Source: an uncultured Chloroflexales bacterium
GTDB taxonomy: Bacteria; Chloroflexota; Chloroflexia; Chloroflexales; Chloroflexaceae
Assembly (NCBI GenBank): GCA_937925925.1
Contig: CALANA010000152.1
Span: 1 to 55,031 of the forward strand
Direction: 5' to 3'
DNA: 55,031 bases
Shown: one piece after another, positions 35,951-45,425 of the stretch
How the letters are laid out: every line of letters starts with the position of its first letter
Position numbering within the stretch: the stretch's first letter is position 1
Notes under the pieces: generated by a model
Database searches by the model: none
Told to the model about the DNA's origin: nothing
What the model saw: the letters and a program-made list of their open reading frames with translations, nothing else
Translations under genes and position numbers: made by a program

Positions 35951-36872
35951 AATTCGCCGCGAGGCCAGCAAGGTGCTGGTCGGTCAGGAGGAGCCGTTTA
36001 CTCTGGTACTGGTAGCCTTGCTTACTGGTGGGCACGTACTGCTGGAAGGGGTGCCCGGCACAGCCAAGACATTAATGGCCAAGACCCTGGCACAACTGGT
36101 ACACGCCGAATTCAAGCGCGTACAGTTTACACCGGACTTGATGCCGTCAGACGTAGTGGGTACACAGGTGTTTGAGATGGGTACGGGTCAGTTTCACCTG
36201 CGCAAGGGGCCGATCTTCACTCAGGTGCTGCTGGGCGATGAAATTAACCGCGCTCCGGCCAAGACCCAGAGTGCTTTACTGGAGGCGATGGAGGAGCGCC
36301 AGGTAACCATTGAAGGGCAGCGATTGGCATTGCCCGACCCCTTCTTCGTTCTGGCAACCCAGAATCCGGTCGAGTACGAAGGTACCTATCCCCTACCCGA
36401 GGCGCAGCTTGACCGCTTCTTGTTCAAGGTGCTGATTGACTATGCCCCGCTCGACGTAGAGATGGAAGTCTTGCGCCGCTATAATCAGGGGTTTGACGCC
36501 CATCAGTTAGATCAGCAGCATCTGCAGCCAGTGATAACACCCCAGGCACTGGCTGCATGCCGCGCCGAAATCCGCACTGTCCAGGTGGATGAGGGTATTC
36601 TGAAGTATATTACCGACATTGTCCAGGAGAGCCGCAAGAGCCTGGATCTGCTGCTGGGGGCATCCATGCGCGCCAGCATCGGGTTGTTGCTTGCCAGTAA
36701 AACCTTTGCCGCTATGCAGGGACGGCAGTATGTTAGCCCGGATGATGTAAAGTTCCTGGTGCGTCCGATCTGTCGGCATCGCATTATTCTCAAACCAGAA
36801 GCGGAGATTGAGGGCTTGAATGCCGATATGGTAATGGGGCGCATCCTGGCGCGGGTCGAAGTGCCGCGCTAA
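35925..36872 (+). CDS. MoxR-family AAA+ ATPase
   Basis: This 315-aa AAA+ protein has Walker [13 protein letters not shown], Walker [21 protein letters not shown], sensor 1 [20 protein letters not shown], and an arginine-finger region. MoxR ATPases act as chaperones for metal insertion or complex assembly and normally sit next to DUF58 and VWA genes. Here none follows; two family A elements occupy the next 800 bp. GTG 35925 has GAGAGG 6 nt upstream. Confidence 0.93.
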   Translation: MSVQHITNEIRREASKVLVGQEEPFTLVLVALLTGGHVLLEGVPGTAKTLMAKTLAQLVHAEFKRVQFTPDLMPSDVVGTQVFEMGTGQFHLRKGPIFTQVLLGDEINRAPAKTQSALLEAMEERQVTIEGQRLALPDPFFVLATQNPVEYEGTYPLPEAQLDRFLFKVLIDYAPLDVEMEVLRRYNQGFDAHQLDQQHLQPVITPQALAACRAEIRTVQVDEGILKYITDIVQESRKSLDLLLGASMRASIGLLLASKTFAAMQGRQYVSPDDVKFLVRPICRHRIILKPEAEIEGLNADMVMGRILARVEVPR

Positions 36873-37002
36873 CCTGTCCATGTGTTCTTCGGTGGGTTGA
36901 TGCGCCTGTTGTGTCCTCCTATGCCGGGCGGGGAACGCCAGGCCAGTCTCCCCCAACCTCTCGTTCGGGCTGTGGTACGGCATGCGGCTCCTCGCCCGGT
37001 TA

Positions 37003-37237
37003 TACCAATTTGACTTCGACCTTCCGCATTTTTGGTCTGTCTTACACTTGCTCATACGACAACGAGCCTTCCCCTGGAAAGAGATTCCGAGAGGCGTAGA
37101 GGCGTTGCATGCAACACCTCTACGCCGAAATCCCGGGAACATGGGCGGGGGCCGCAGGCCCCCGCCTCCCCGCCGCGACGCAGTCTCGTGGGAGGACGAA
37201 TGGCAAGAACATGCGGAATATGCAAGTCGAAACGGTA
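37003..37237. mobile_element. Family A element (copy A3), TSD TTA
   Basis: Begins TACCAATTTGACTTCGACCT and ends GTCGAAACGGTA, flanked by TTA at 37000-37002 and 37238-37240. Internal features: GGCGTTGCATGCAACACC, and a perfect palindrome GGCGGGGGCC-GCA-GGCCCCCGCC at 37144-37166. No transposase is encoded. If the element is cut out with one TTA, an open frame runs from about 36901 to 37411. Confidence 0.9.
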
Positions 37238-37425
37238 TTACTCATGCAGCACCTCATTGCCCTGGGCTTTGTGCCTGATCCCCAGGCCAACACGCTGGTG
37301 CTGATCGATTTCTTCATTCCGGCACATCCATCATCATGTTCCCAGGATGACGATCCATTCACTCTCCTGGCAATCTCATCCCGACTGTGTTATAAAGCAT
37401 GCGATATTTAATCGTTGTTCTATAA

Positions 37426-37661
37426 TACCGTTTCGACGTGAACCTTCCACATGTTCTTGCCATTCGTCCTCCCACGCAGCCCAGTTCGCGGCAGGGGTAT
37501 GGGGGCCGCCCATGTTCCTTTTCGGGTGTGGCGTGCGAAGTCACGCCGCACCCTCCCCGTAGGGGGGCCGGGCGGCCATTTTATTCCAGGGGAAGTCTCC
37601 TTGTCGTATGAGCAAGCATACGACTGACCAGAGTATGCGGAAGGTCGAAGTCAAATGAGCA
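37426..37661. mobile_element. Family A element (copy A4, opposite orientation), TSD TAA
   Basis: Begins TACCGTTTCGACGTGAACCT and ends ATGCGGAAGGTCGAAGTCAA followed by a decayed terminus (ATGAGCA). TAA flanks both sides (37423-37425 and 37662-37664). The centre has hairpins around the GTGTGGCGTGCGAAGTCACG-type inverted repeat. It lies head-to-head with A3, 188 bp away. Confidence 0.85.
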
Positions 37662-37780
37662 TAACAGGATGGACACGAGCAGGAAGGAGATCAGGCATGC
37701 GACCACAGAACAACCTGCCAGTGCCAGTGACAACCAGCTACCTGTTTGTGCCATGACGGTATATATCATGAGGAGAGATC

Positions 37781-39589
37781 ATGTCTTACCAAACCCGTCG
37801 GATCGTTCGTTTCAGCATCTTCGCTGTCTTTGGTATCACCCTGATGGGCATCATTCTGCTAATCCTACGGCCCGATAACCCACTATCATTACAACCACCG
37901 ATTAGTAATGGAGCCACCATCAGCACCACGTCGACTTCCACCGCTCGTACACTCGAAACCACTGTAGTTGCCCCTACCGTAACCGAGGTTGCCCTCCTCC
38001 CCTACAAAGACACCCTCGCACCAGCCGCAGAAGGCGCAACTATTCGCCTCGACAGGAATGGGTCAGCGATCAGCATTGACCGACGCATGCTGGGCACCAA
38101 TGTGCCGGCCTGGCTAACAGCCTCACGACTGGAAAATAGCACCTTTCAGGCCCGCACCCGTGCTGCTGGCCTTACCGTGATGCGCATTCCCGGTGGCAGT
38201 TGGAGTAACGCCTACGACTGGCTGGGCTGTGAAACGGGTGACACTGCATCTTGCTACTGGACATGGGCCGCACGACCGAGCGACTTTATTGGCTTTATGC
38301 GCAACACCAACACAGAAGGTATGTACATTGTTAATCTCAATGGCACCGCGAAAGAAGCTGCGGCCGCGGTGGCTTTCTTTAATGGTACCGTTGATGACGA
38401 ACGCCCAATTGGTGTCGATGTACGTGGACGTGACTGGTATACCGTTGGACACTGGGCACGCCTCCGCCGCGACCAGGGCTACCCGGAGCCATTCAAGATT
38501 ACATTGTGGGAAGTTGGCAACGAAATCTACGGCGGCAAATCTGGCCATGGGAAGGATTGCGCACCCTGGGGCTGGGAGGATGTCTGGACTTGTGATGGTA
38601 CCGAATATGTCGAGGGCATTAGCAGTGGTAGCGGCCGGCGTGAGGGCTACCGCGAGTTTCGCAATGCGATGCGCGACGTTGACCCGACCATTATGGTCGG
38701 CGCGGTCGGCGTGTCGGAGCAATCGAGCTGGAACAACTGGGGCAACGAAGTAATCGCCGCCGCCGGTAACGAGATGGATTTTTACAGCATCCATCACTAT
38801 GGATACGATACGCCCCCCGCCAATCCCGCCGAGGCACTGCGCAAACCACAACAGATATGGCGGACAATAATGAATGATGTACAGACCGCCTTTGATCGTC
38901 ACGCAGGTGGTCGCCGGGTACCGATTGCGATTACTGAATACAACCTGGTATCATTTGGTGACAATGACACTGCACATCTGATGACTCGCGCCGTCAATGC
39001 ACTCTACCTGGCCGATACGCTGGGGCAGATGAAGCAATACGGGGTGACAATGGCAAACCAGTGGAATCTGGCAAATGGGCGCGGTGCGAACACAACCGAT
39101 TATGGCCTGGTGGATCATGACAGCTATCAGCCCTATCCAAAATACTATGTATATCCGCTCTGGGCACGTTTTGGCGAACAGATGCTGCCGGTAACAACGA
39201 CGCTCGATGCCGAGACGACCTTGAGCGTGTACGGTGGACGTATTGATGACACTACGCTCTCGCTACTGGCGATCAACAAGACGGGTGAGCCAATTACGAC
39301 TCGGATCGAGATCGAGGGCATCAGAACAGTACAGAGCGGACTGGTTGACATTGTGAGCGCTCCTGCCCTGGATAGCGTGACTGTCACCTTTAATGGTGTC
39401 AATGACCCCAATGCAGATCTGTCCAATACGCCCTCGCTGGTGTTGAACGATCCAGGACACCCGTTTAGCTACACCTTTGAACCCTACTCGATTACCCTGC
39501 TCCGCCTGAATGTCAGCGTCGATACTGCACCGATCGACCCGCCAGTCCCCGGCAGTGACCGAGTGTACCTGCCGCTGATTATGGGGTAG
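37781..39589 (+). CDS. Exported alpha-L-arabinofuranosidase-like glycoside hydrolase (GH51/clan A type)
   Basis: A 602-aa protein with an N-terminal signal anchor (about 8-30) and a Thr/Ser-rich stalk. The TIM-barrel domain has TLWEVGNE, giving acid/base Glu248, and ITEYN, giving nucleophile Glu386, as in GH51 and related clan GH-A enzymes. A C-terminal beta domain follows. The protein ends SDRVYLPLIMG, a tail common among exported Chloroflexota proteins and possibly a sorting signal. GAGGAG precedes ATG 37781. Its upstream flank is repeat DNA. Substrate is inferred from family only. Confidence 0.82.
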   Translation: MSYQTRRIVRFSIFAVFGITLMGIILLILRPDNPLSLQPPISNGATISTTSTSTARTLETTVVAPTVTEVALLPYKDTLAPAAEGATIRLDRNGSAISIDRRMLGTNVPAWLTASRLENSTFQARTRAAGLTVMRIPGGSWSNAYDWLGCETGDTASCYWTWAARPSDFIGFMRNTNTEGMYIVNLNGTAKEAAAAVAFFNGTVDDERPIGVDVRGRDWYTVGHWARLRRDQGYPEPFKITLWEVGNEIYGGKSGHGKDCAPWGWEDVWTCDGTEYVEGISSGSGRREGYREFRNAMRDVDPTIMVGAVGVSEQSSWNNWGNEVIAAAGNEMDFYSIHHYGYDTPPANPAEALRKPQQIWRTIMNDVQTAFDRHAGGRRVPIAITEYNLVSFGDNDTAHLMTRAVNALYLADTLGQMKQYGVTMANQWNLANGRGANTTDYGLVDHDSYQPYPKYYVYPLWARFGEQMLPVTTTLDAETTLSVYGGRIDDTTLSLLAINKTGEPITTRIEIEGIRTVQSGLVDIVSAPALDSVTVTFNGVNDPNADLSNTPSLVLNDPGHPFSYTFEPYSITLLRLNVSVDTAPIDPPVPGSDRVYLPLIMG

Positions 39590-39633
39590 CAAATCGGTAG
39601 CAATCATAGCAAGCCTATTGTCATTGTACACGT

Positions 39634-39659
39634 TCCGTCCCGGCTTCAGCCGGGACGGA
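39634..39659. terminator. Hairpin between convergent genes
   Basis: TCCGTCCCGGC-TTCA-GCCGGGACGGA, similar to the hairpin at 47515-47542. It sits 45 bp after the glycosidase stop, before the convergent ada gene, so it may stop both transcripts; there is no T-run. Confidence 0.45.
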
Positions 39660-39773
39660 GCACTACCAGCGTCAAGCGTTCAAGCATTCGAGCGTTCCAA
39701 CGTTCCAACGTTCCAACGCTTCCACACTGCCGCAGGCGAAGACGGTCGGTGGAAGATCCACTGCATACCTCGC

Positions 39774-40814
39774 CTAAACGCCCAACTCGCTACGCAGCGC
39801 GGTTAACTCACGGGTTACACGCCGCAACAGCAAGGCCTGTTCTGGCGGCGGCAGAAACGCAGCGGAAATGGCGTTGAGTACCAGGCGACACAGATCGTCG
39901 GCGTTAAAGCCAAAGTAGCACACCGCCTTGCGGTATTCGTCGATCAGAGTGGTATGAAAAAACGTTGGATCATCGGTATTGAGCGTCACGCAGATACCGG
40001 CATCATACAGCATACGCAGAGGATGCCGCTGCCACGACTCGGCCGCACCGGTTCGCAAATTGCTGGTGGGGCACACATCCAGCACCACCTGTTTTTCACG
40101 CAAATACGTCACCAGGGCCGGATCTTCCACACTGCGAATGCCATGCCCCAGGCGCTCCACTCGCAGCGCCTCCACCGCCCCCCAGACACTGGTGGGGCCA
40201 ACCACCTCACCCGCGTGTGCCATCAACCGTAACCCGGCGTTACTGGCGGCAGCAAAGACTTCGGCAAAGGGTTCAGGCGGATGACCGATTTCGTTGCCAC
40301 CAATCGACCAGGCCACCACTCCCTGAGACATAGTCGCCTGCGCAATTTCCAGCACCTGCCACGCCAATTCCGGCCCATACTGTCGCCCGTAATCCAACCC
40401 CAGCCGTACCAGCAATCCAGTTTCGCGTTCAACCCGACGAAAGCCAGCAATCGTACCCGCCAGCGCCTCGTGCATATCCATACCGCGTAGCAGGTGTTGC
40501 ATGGGCGAGAGCATAACCTCCGCATAGCGCACCTGTTGACCAGCCAGCATGATCCCGGCTTCATATGCCAGACGCTCAAAATCCTCACCATAGACAATTG
40601 CCCGTACCAGAGCCATGTACACCGTGAGAAACTCACCAAAATTGCGATAGCGGAACAGTTGCTCAACCCCCTCAATATCACGGGCCGGAATTTCAACGTG
40701 ATTGCGTTGCGCCAGTTCCAGGAGGGTACGTGGCATAATGGTTCCCTCTAGATGGAGATGCAATTCTACTTTGGGCATACGCACAATAAACGCCTCGAGT
40801 TCTGGTGTCAGCAC
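39774..40814 (-). CDS. add: Adenosine deaminase family protein
   Basis: This 346-aa metal-dependent hydrolase deaminates adenosine or a related nucleoside. Zinc ligands lie in ELHLHLEG near the N-terminus and in LMAHAGE; catalytic SIGGNE, RLGHG and NTDDP are intact. I set the start at GTG 40814 because AAAGGAG lies 7 nt upstream; the ATG at 40832 would place that site inside the gene. Close relatives deaminate adenine or aminodeoxyfutalosine, so substrate is not certain. It lies upstream of nothing obviously linked. Confidence 0.88.
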   Translation of the reverse strand: MLTPELEAFIVRMPKVELHLHLEGTIMPRTLLELAQRNHVEIPARDIEGVEQLFRYRNFGEFLTVYMALVRAIVYGEDFERLAYEAGIMLAGQQVRYAEVMLSPMQHLLRGMDMHEALAGTIAGFRRVERETGLLVRLGLDYGRQYGPELAWQVLEIAQATMSQGVVAWSIGGNEIGHPPEPFAEVFAAASNAGLRLMAHAGEVVGPTSVWGAVEALRVERLGHGIRSVEDPALVTYLREKQVVLDVCPTSNLRTGAAESWQRHPLRMLYDAGICVTLNTDDPTFFHTTLIDEYRKAVCYFGFNADDLCRLVLNAISAAFLPPPEQALLLRRVTRELTALRSELGV

Positions 40815-40960
40815 AATGCTACTCCTTTGCATCGTCAATCTGCGGGCAACAGCAACATCCGGCCCGTTCAAAAGTGGGGGACAAAAAAGGAAATAGCCAA
40901 TGCTATTTCCCTGGTTCCACGCATACTACGTATTGCTGTATCGCTACAGCCAGATATGTT

Positions 40961-42043
40961 TTAGCTAATACCTGCCTCCGCCAGGCGCTGGGCATTATCG
41001 TAGATGATCAGCGCGTCAATCAGGCGATCCAGATCACCATTCAGCAGGCTCGGCAGGTTAGAGAAGCTTTGCTCAATGCGATGATCAGTTACTCGATCTT
41101 GAGGATAGTTGTAGGTACGAATTTTCTCAGCCCGTTCACCGGTACCCACTTGAGCCAGGCGCGACTGTCCCAACTCACGCTGATATTTCTCTTGCTCACG
41201 CGCATAGAGTTTGGCACGTAAAACCGACAGCGCCTTCTCTTTGTTCTTAATTTGCGAGCGACCATCCTGGCAGGTCACCACAATTTCGTCAGGTGTACCA
41301 CCCTTGTAGACGATGCGCACGGCTGAGTCAGTCGTATTTACGCCCTGACCACCATGACCGCCGCTACGAAAGACATCCATGCGATAATCCTCGTCACGCA
41401 ACTCAATTTCGGTTGCTTCGGTTTCGGGCAATACAACAACCGTTGCGGTGCTGGTATGAATACGGCCACGCGCCTCGGTCTCTGGCACACGCTGCACCCG
41501 ATGCGCTCCGCCTTCATACTTCAGCCGACTATAGGCACCCTCGCCACGCACCGTGAAAACGACTTCTTTGTAGCCGCCAACATCGTTTTCGGTAACATTC
41601 GCCAGTTCAATCTTCCAGCCACGTGACTCGCTATATCGGTAGTACATGCGATACAGATCAGCCGCAAAAAGTGCCGCTTCATCACCACCCGTTCCCTGGC
41701 GAATCTCAATAATCACATTCTTTTGATCATTCGGATCGCGGGGCAAGAGCAAAAACTTTATTTCTTCTTCTAAAGCTCGTCGTTGCTCACGCAGCCGGTC
41801 TAGTTCTTCCTGCGCCAGTTCACGCAGATCAGCATCAAGCCCATCGTTGAGCAACACCTGGGTTTCCTCAAGCGCATGCAGTGTCTGCTTATACTGGCGA
41901 AAAGCAACCACGATCGGCTCCAGATCACGCTGTTCACGCGCATACTGTTGCAATCGAGATGGATTCGTTGCGACATCGGGTTGCGCCATCAACTCAGTCA
42001 ACTCATTGTAGCGCACTTCAATACTGGCGATTCTATCAAACAT
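40961..42043 (-). CDS. prfA: Peptide chain release factor 1
   Basis: This 360-aa factor terminates translation at UAA and UAG. The GGQ motif is in RSGGHGGQGVNTTDSAVR, and the PxT anticodon tripeptide is PET in RVPETEARGRIHTST, which marks RF1 rather than RF2. Length and order of domains are normal. No hemK gene follows; a decayed repeat lies upstream. The ribosome-binding site before ATG 42043 is weak. Confidence 0.96.
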   Translation of the reverse strand: MFDRIASIEVRYNELTELMAQPDVATNPSRLQQYAREQRDLEPIVVAFRQYKQTLHALEETQVLLNDGLDADLRELAQEELDRLREQRRALEEEIKFLLLPRDPNDQKNVIIEIRQGTGGDEAALFAADLYRMYYRYSESRGWKIELANVTENDVGGYKEVVFTVRGEGAYSRLKYEGGAHRVQRVPETEARGRIHTSTATVVVLPETEATEIELRDEDYRMDVFRSGGHGGQGVNTTDSAVRIVYKGGTPDEIVVTCQDGRSQIKNKEKALSVLRAKLYAREQEKYQRELGQSRLAQVGTGERAEKIRTYNYPQDRVTDHRIEQSFSNLPSLLNGDLDRLIDALIIYDNAQRLAEAGIS

Positions 42044-42061
42044 ATAAACGTCACTTTACGG

Positions 42062-42330
42062 AACTTACGCAGTTACTTAAACACACTATCGTAACCATTC
42101 ACAAGAGGTGATTTGAAAGGGCAATACTCCTTCAGGAGGTTCGTTTCCGGCCTGACTGGGCGGCACACCTGACAAAACGAGCCGGAACGAAGGGTTCGCG
42201 CCTGTGGCCCGCACACTCCCGGCAAACGTTTCCCTGAACGGTTACAACATAGCTGCTTCGCTTTCGGCAAAGCGTTCCTTCTACGCTGCCGCAGGCGGAA
42301 CCAGTCGGCGAATGACCCATCACGTCAATC
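42062..42330. repeat. Decayed repeat region upstream of prfA
   Basis: Contains GGAACTTACGCAGT-like and CGCCTGTGGC / GCCGCAGGCGGAACC blocks typical of family B, plus inverted repeats around CGTTTCCC and GCTTTCGGCAAAGC. No gene is seen between prfA and rpsU. Confidence 0.45.
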
Positions 42331-42439
42331 CTATCACTCTATACTACATTAGTGAAGAGCTATTATACCATGACCGTCAATAGCAAAACACGGGGCAACA
42401 AGTGTCTCCTCGTCGCTCCCGTGTAGATTGGCCCGGCGA

Positions 42440-42634
42440 TTAGAAAGGTACTTTCGCCATTTTCTTACGTCGATTCCGCTCAGCGCGGCGACGTTTTTCC
42501 TTACGCTGCTCACTCTTGGAAATAAAGTGCATTTTCTCGCGGTACGTTTTTGTAATCCGCTCGGTGACAACACCTTTGTTAAAGCGGCGGATCAACTGCT
42601 CAACGGATTCTCCGTCACGTCGTTCAACTCGCAT
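42440..42634 (-). CDS. rpsU: 30S ribosomal protein bS21
   Basis: This 64-aa very basic protein has the bS21 opening VERRDGESVEQLIRRFNKGV and an Arg/Lys-rich tail (KRRRAERNRRKKM). bS21 lies near the anti-Shine-Dalgarno end of 16S rRNA and helps initiation. It is encoded alone here, upstream of prfA on the same strand. Confidence 0.94.
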   Translation of the reverse strand: MRVERRDGESVEQLIRRFNKGVVTERITKTYREKMHFISKSEQRKEKRRRAERNRRKKMAKVPF

Positions 42635-43107
42635 GGTGTGGCGGCTCGTGAACGAAAAAAACCGCGCCTGGCGGCTGTGGCGCAGCTTGATATTGAGTCT
42701 AACAACTGCCGGGTGTGGATCTCTTCATTCACACGCTTACCTACTCACCCCCTTTGCCGTGGGATTGCTGCCCCTAGCATATACAAACCATATGCCAGGA
42801 CGTATACTTATAAAACTATGTACAGTATAGCGGAAAATAGTGGAGATCGCAAGCGTGCATCATCCGGCAGGAGTAACAGATCATCGGCGGTACCTGTTCT
42901 CTATCTCATTCCCCGTGGTTGCTGGCAGCAGAAATGGGCAAGAGCAGGGTGCATCCACGCTGCCGCAAGTGAATTCGAGCAACCGCATACCTCTTGTTAT
43001 AGAGAAGACTATCTATGCGACAATTTCGACATTCGGATGCGCGATCGAACTAATCCAAACATATCTTCTCACTGCCCCGGTCTTTGATCCCCTGCACACC
43101 GCCCATG
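42635..43107. other. Intergenic region between rpsU and the ANTAR regulator
   Basis: No supported gene. On the minus strand GCTATACT near 42830 could be an rpsU promoter element. No family A-D repeat was recognised. Confidence 0.4.
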
Positions 43108-43692
43108 CTATGAGCCAAGCAATTCCTCAGCCTCGATGATCGCCTGGGCAATGTCTTTCATCTTGGCACGTTTGTCGCGTGCGCGTTGGCGAAGGCGCTC
43201 ATATGCATCACGTTCACTTAAGCCCAGCCGCTGCATCAAGATACCCTTCGCCCGCTCAATAAGCTTGCGAGCTTCTAACGAGTCTTGCAACTCCACCACC
43301 TCGGTGCGCAACGCCTGTAGCTCCTTAAAACGAGCCAGAGCAATATCAATCGCCGGTGGTAGTTCGTTTTCATTGACAGGTTTGACCAGATAGGCCAGCG
43401 CCCCGGCGGCTTCAGCTTTCCGAATGGTTTCTTTATCCGCATAGGCTGTCAACATGATAATCGGTACCGGGCGGTGATTGCGAATCACCGCCGCCGCCTC
43501 GGTGCCTTCCATTTCCGGCATGCGGATATCCATGATAATAAGATCAGGAACGAGACGATGCGCCAGCGTGATCGCTTCCGTACCTGAACGGGCGATGCCC
43601 ACGACATCATACCCCAACCCCTGGAGTTGCTCCTCAAGGGTCAGAGAAACAAGATCATTATCTTCAGCGATTAAAATGCGGGTAGCAGACAT
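43108..43692 (-). CDS. Response regulator with ANTAR RNA-binding output domain
   Basis: This 194-aa protein has an N-terminal receiver domain (acidic pair in AEDND, phosphoacceptor Asp55 in IIMDIRMPE, Thr in MLTAY, Lys in LVKPV). The C-terminal three-helix ANTAR domain has KLIERAKGILMQRLGLSERDAYERLR. ANTAR proteins bind paired RNA hairpins near terminators and cause antitermination. GAGG lies 9 nt before ATG 43692. No histidine kinase is adjacent. The AmiR/NasT type of domain order fits well. Confidence 0.94.
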   Translation of the reverse strand: MSATRILIAEDNDLVSLTLEEQLQGLGYDVVGIARSGTEAITLAHRLVPDLIIMDIRMPEMEGTEAAAVIRNHRPVPIIMLTAYADKETIRKAEAAGALAYLVKPVNENELPPAIDIALARFKELQALRTEVVELQDSLEARKLIERAKGILMQRLGLSERDAYERLRQRARDKRAKMKDIAQAIIEAEELLGS

Positions 43693-43880
43693 GGCTCAAC
43701 CCTCAGTTCTGGCGGATAAGCAGAGACTTCTGCCGCATACACATATTTGCGACACAAATCTTTGCTGGTAGAAGTGTTCTTATTAGCGTTTGTTATTCCT
43801 ATATGATACCACAGTTTGCCCGGTTACAGCCAATAAAAAAGGAACGCTAGTACACGAGGGCCTACATACCTCCATACGTC

Positions 43881-44047
43881 GTATGGCATCCTGAGCGGAG
43901 GCGTAGCCGGAGCGTATGGCATCCTGAGCGGAGCGTATGGCATCCTGAGCGGAGCGTATGGCATCTTGAGCGGAGCGAAGGATCGTGATCCCATCAGAAG
44001 GCGAGATTCTTCGCTGCGCACGATGCTGCGCTCCGCTCAAGATGACC
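43881..44047. repeat. 21-bp tandem repeat with terminal inverted repeat
   Basis: About four direct copies of GTATGGCATCCTGAGCGGAGC (the first expanded by a GGCGTAGCC insertion) at 43881-43979, then an inverted copy of the last unit (GCGCTCCGCTCAAGATGA, about 44029-44046). The unit contains GCATCCTGAGCGGAGC, a sequence type often scattered in Chloroflexota. No spacers, so not CRISPR. Confidence 0.75.
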
Positions 44048-44192
44048 AAACCCTGGAGCTATTTCCGTCATCGTGTACTAGCAAGTCTCTCCCAATTGTA
44101 ACCCGGAGTCCAGGGTTTTCGCCTGGGTATCACTCTGCCAGACGAAAGTCTGGCCCCCATTTTTCATTAAGGCATGGTTCATAGACACTTTA

Positions 44193-44416
44193 GGACTTAC
44201 GCAGTGGTATGGTCAGCTCGCCTTTTCGCCGGAGTTTCTCCCGTTTGACTGCGCTCAGAGCTTGCCCTGAGCGGAGCCGAATGGGGCAGCGCCGTCCTTT
44301 TTCTTTTTTTGGTTCCCCCTTTTCGCCTTTGGCGAAAAGGGGGAACCAAACGCGAGTCTCTTTCACACGGCCGTAGGCGAAACCGCTGGGTGGATGACCC
44401 ACCATGCACACCCGGA
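44193..44416. repeat. Family B palindromic element
   Basis: The left end is AGGACTTACGCAGTGGTATG; the right end is a decayed complement. The core is a perfect 20-bp palindrome at 44308-44350 (TTTGGTTCCCCCTTTTCGCC, loop TTT, then its exact complement). Confidence 0.75.
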
Positions 44417-44421
44417 CATGA

Positions 44422-44642
44422 TACCAGTCTGGATTCAACGTGGCAACGTGTACCCTGCCCATGTCATGCTGAGTGGAACGCAGTGGAGCGAAGAATCTCC
44501 CGCCTCAGAGCCTGAGACGCTTCCGAGCGCTGCGCTTCGTTCCAGGCAACATCTGCCCATTGTTTGCCGCGTTCAGGGCAAATTCGTATGAGGAAGGGGT
44601 AGACGAACCAAAAGAGGCGGAAAGGTCGAAGTCAAATTGGGA
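44422..44642. mobile_element. Probable diverged family A element (copy A8), TSD TGA
   Basis: Starts TACCAGTCTGGATTCAACGT and ends GGAAAGGTCGAAGTCAAATT followed by GGGA; TGA flanks it at 44419-44421 and 44643-44645. The right end matches family A closely; the left end is eroded. Confidence 0.6.
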
Positions 44643-44758
44643 TGAACCCTTGTCTAAGATTGCTCGATGCGCGCCTTGCAACATGAAGCAAGAGGTATTT
44701 GTGATACAATCAACACCATACACACAAAATAGCATACCGCACAAGGAGGCGGATTCTG

Positions 44759-45418
44759 ATGATTGATACAATTACCAACATCGCTATTGAGGATTACCTG
44801 GCAGCGCTGATGCCGCCACGAACGGGGGCACTGGCCGAACTGGAGCAACGGGCTGCACAGCAGGGACTGGCGCTGGTTGGCCCGGTACAGGGACAATTGC
44901 TCTATATACTGGCACGCACTATGGGCGCACGCCAGGCATTGGAAGTAGGCACCACAACGGGCTATGCCGCAATCTGGATCTTGCAGGCGCTGCAGCCTGT
45001 GGGGGGGCATCTGACCGTGATTGAGAGCGAATCGCGGCGTTATCAACTGGCGCACGAGTTTTTTGCCAAAGCCCATGTCAGCAACGACGTCACTCTGCAC
45101 CAGGGACAATGGAAGGATATTCTGCCCCGGCTGAACCTGGCAAGCTATGACTTGATTTTTCTAGACATTTTGCGCAGTTTGACGGCAGATGATCAGGCGC
45201 TACAGGCATTGCATATGTGTGTGGCTCTGTTGCGGCCCGGTGGTTTACTGATTGGCGATAATGTGCTGTGCAGTGCCCAGGTTTTGGAAGATCAGCCACC
45301 ACCTACGGTACGCGGAATTCAGCTCTTTAACCAGGCGCTTATGCGTCATCCCGAACTTGAGTCGACGATTGTGCCGCTACGTGATGGTGTTTCGATCAGT
45401 CGCAAAAAGGATGCCTAA
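44759..45418 (+). CDS. Class I SAM-dependent O-methyltransferase (CCoAMT-like)
   Basis: This 219-aa Rossmann methyltransferase has ALEVGTTTGYAAIWI for SAM, VIESE ending strand 2, and GDNVL for a metal ligand. The position where the family normally has an FIDADK-type metal-binding site reads FLDILR, so catalysis through Mg may differ. AAGGAGG lies 9 nt before ATG 44759, the strongest ribosome-binding site in the window. Substrate unknown. Confidence 0.88.
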   Translation: MIDTITNIAIEDYLAALMPPRTGALAELEQRAAQQGLALVGPVQGQLLYILARTMGARQALEVGTTTGYAAIWILQALQPVGGHLTVIESESRRYQLAHEFFAKAHVSNDVTLHQGQWKDILPRLNLASYDLIFLDILRSLTADDQALQALHMCVALLRPGGLLIGDNVLCSAQVLEDQPPPTVRGIQLFNQALMRHPELESTIVPLRDGVSISRKKDA

Positions 45419-45425
45419 GCACAGC

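Noticed and set aside
42428..43087. 219-aa plus-strand frame over rpsU and the gap
   Set aside because: Begins antisense to rpsU and continues through unconserved DNA with no ribosome-binding site.
43881..43979. Possible CRISPR array
   Set aside because: Units are contiguous with no unique spacers, and no cas genes are present.
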